Source: an uncultured Acetatifactor sp. (GTDB lineage: Bacteria > Bacillota > Clostridia > Lachnospirales > Lachnospiraceae). From it: a DNA stretch of 39,142 nucleotides. The position numbers and the translations under genes are program-made. Shown here in pieces: positions 39,034 through 39,142 of this stretch; position 1 is the stretch's first letter, and each line of letters starts with the position of its first letter. The stretch spans positions 1 through 39,142 of the forward strand of contig CAJUSI010000038.1 of NCBI GenBank assembly GCA_910589035.1, in the 5' to 3' direction. The notes beneath the pieces were generated by a model. It did no database searches and was not told the origin of the DNA. It saw only the letters and a list, made by a program, of their open reading frames with translations.

Positions 39034-39142
39034 CTAATCCGCCTTTGATCGGTTCGCACAACACTCTTGAACCCGATCGCTCCAGGGAGCAAAACTTTCA
39101 AGCTCTGCATCAGACATATCCGCCCTGAGTCTGACTTCCAAA
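39034..39142 (-). CDS. 3' end of an unrecognised gene (partial)
   Basis: On the - strand an open frame enters from the right edge and reads about 35 residues, with the core MSDAELESFAPWSDRVQECC and a C-terminal ANRSKAD, ending at a TAG (39036-39034). The residue mix looks protein-like, but no domain is recognisable. It converges on tsf across the terminator. It may belong to a different, possibly acquired, unit. Confidence 0.35.
   Translation of the reverse strand, partial: LEVRLRADMSDAELESFAPWSDRVQECCANRSKAD

Overview
The window is a nearly complete flagellar (fla/che) supercluster of a motile, low-to-mid-GC Gram-positive bacterium, most likely a member of the Lachnospiraceae (Clostridia). 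The evidence is the gene order (flgB-flgC-fliE-...-fliA followed by rpsB-tsf, as in Bacillus/Clostridia), a CodY next to topA, a FliY-type switch protein with CheC domains, flbD-motA-motB inserted between flgE and fliL, strong AGGAGG-type ribosome-binding sites, sigma-A-like promoters and a tRNA gene without an encoded CCA. The species is inferred, not proven. Every confident protein gene is on the + strand; only two fragments at the window edges read on the - strand.

Layout. 1-322: the possible start of a divergent gene, then tRNA-Glu(CUC) with its own promoter and a strong terminator. 323-3674: topA and codY, with a good CodY-box-like palindrome in the topA leader. 3675-4026: spacer with the main flagellar promoter, whose -10 box lies inside a perfect 18-bp palindrome. 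4027-16403: rod, MS-ring, switch, export ATPase, hook-length and hook genes (flgB, flgC, fliE, fliF, fliG, fliH, fliI, fliJ, motE-like, fliK, flgD, TIGR02530-type gene, flgE). 16404-18937: a hairpin and a second sigma-A promoter, then flbD, motA, motB, fliL. 18996-30220: fliM, fliY, cheY, fliO, fliP, fliQ, fliR, flhB, flhA, flhF, flhG and a PilZ (YcgR-like) gene. 30221-34800: promoter and structured leader, cheC, cheD, a small membrane protein, fliA, fapA and a 102-aa unknown. 34801-36545: a SwrB-like membrane protein, a 108-bp inverted-repeat element with an in-frame hexapeptide-repeat relic, and a GTG-started MltG-domain protein. 36546-38905: rpsB and tsf with promoter, long leader, spacer hairpin and terminator. 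38906-39142: spacer and the 3' end of an unrecognised - strand gene.

How it works together. The flagellar genes encode the whole export gate (FliOPQR-FlhAB), the ATPase complex (FliHIJ), the MS/C ring (FliF, FliG, FliM, FliY), rod parts (FlgB, FlgC, FliE), hook (FlgD, FlgE, FliK), stators (MotAB, FliL, a MotE-like protein), placement GTPases (FlhF, FlhG), a c-di-GMP brake and sigma-28. Flagellin, FlgM, the distal rod and FliD are not in the window. The chemotaxis set here is limited to cheY, cheC and cheD; cheB, cheA and cheW, which related operons carry between the flhG/PilZ area and cheC, are absent from that position.

The points most worth a second look are the CodY-box/topA-codY arrangement, the palindrome over the flagellar -10, the missing cheB-cheA-cheW block with a structured leader in its place, a FlgD carrying a surface-protein-like helical domain, the methionine-rich tandem repeat inside FliY, and the inverted-repeat element plus in-frame repeat relic upstream of the MltG-like gene. 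I did not find a convincing novel defence or mobile system; the unknowns are small flagellar-associated genes and non-coding structures.
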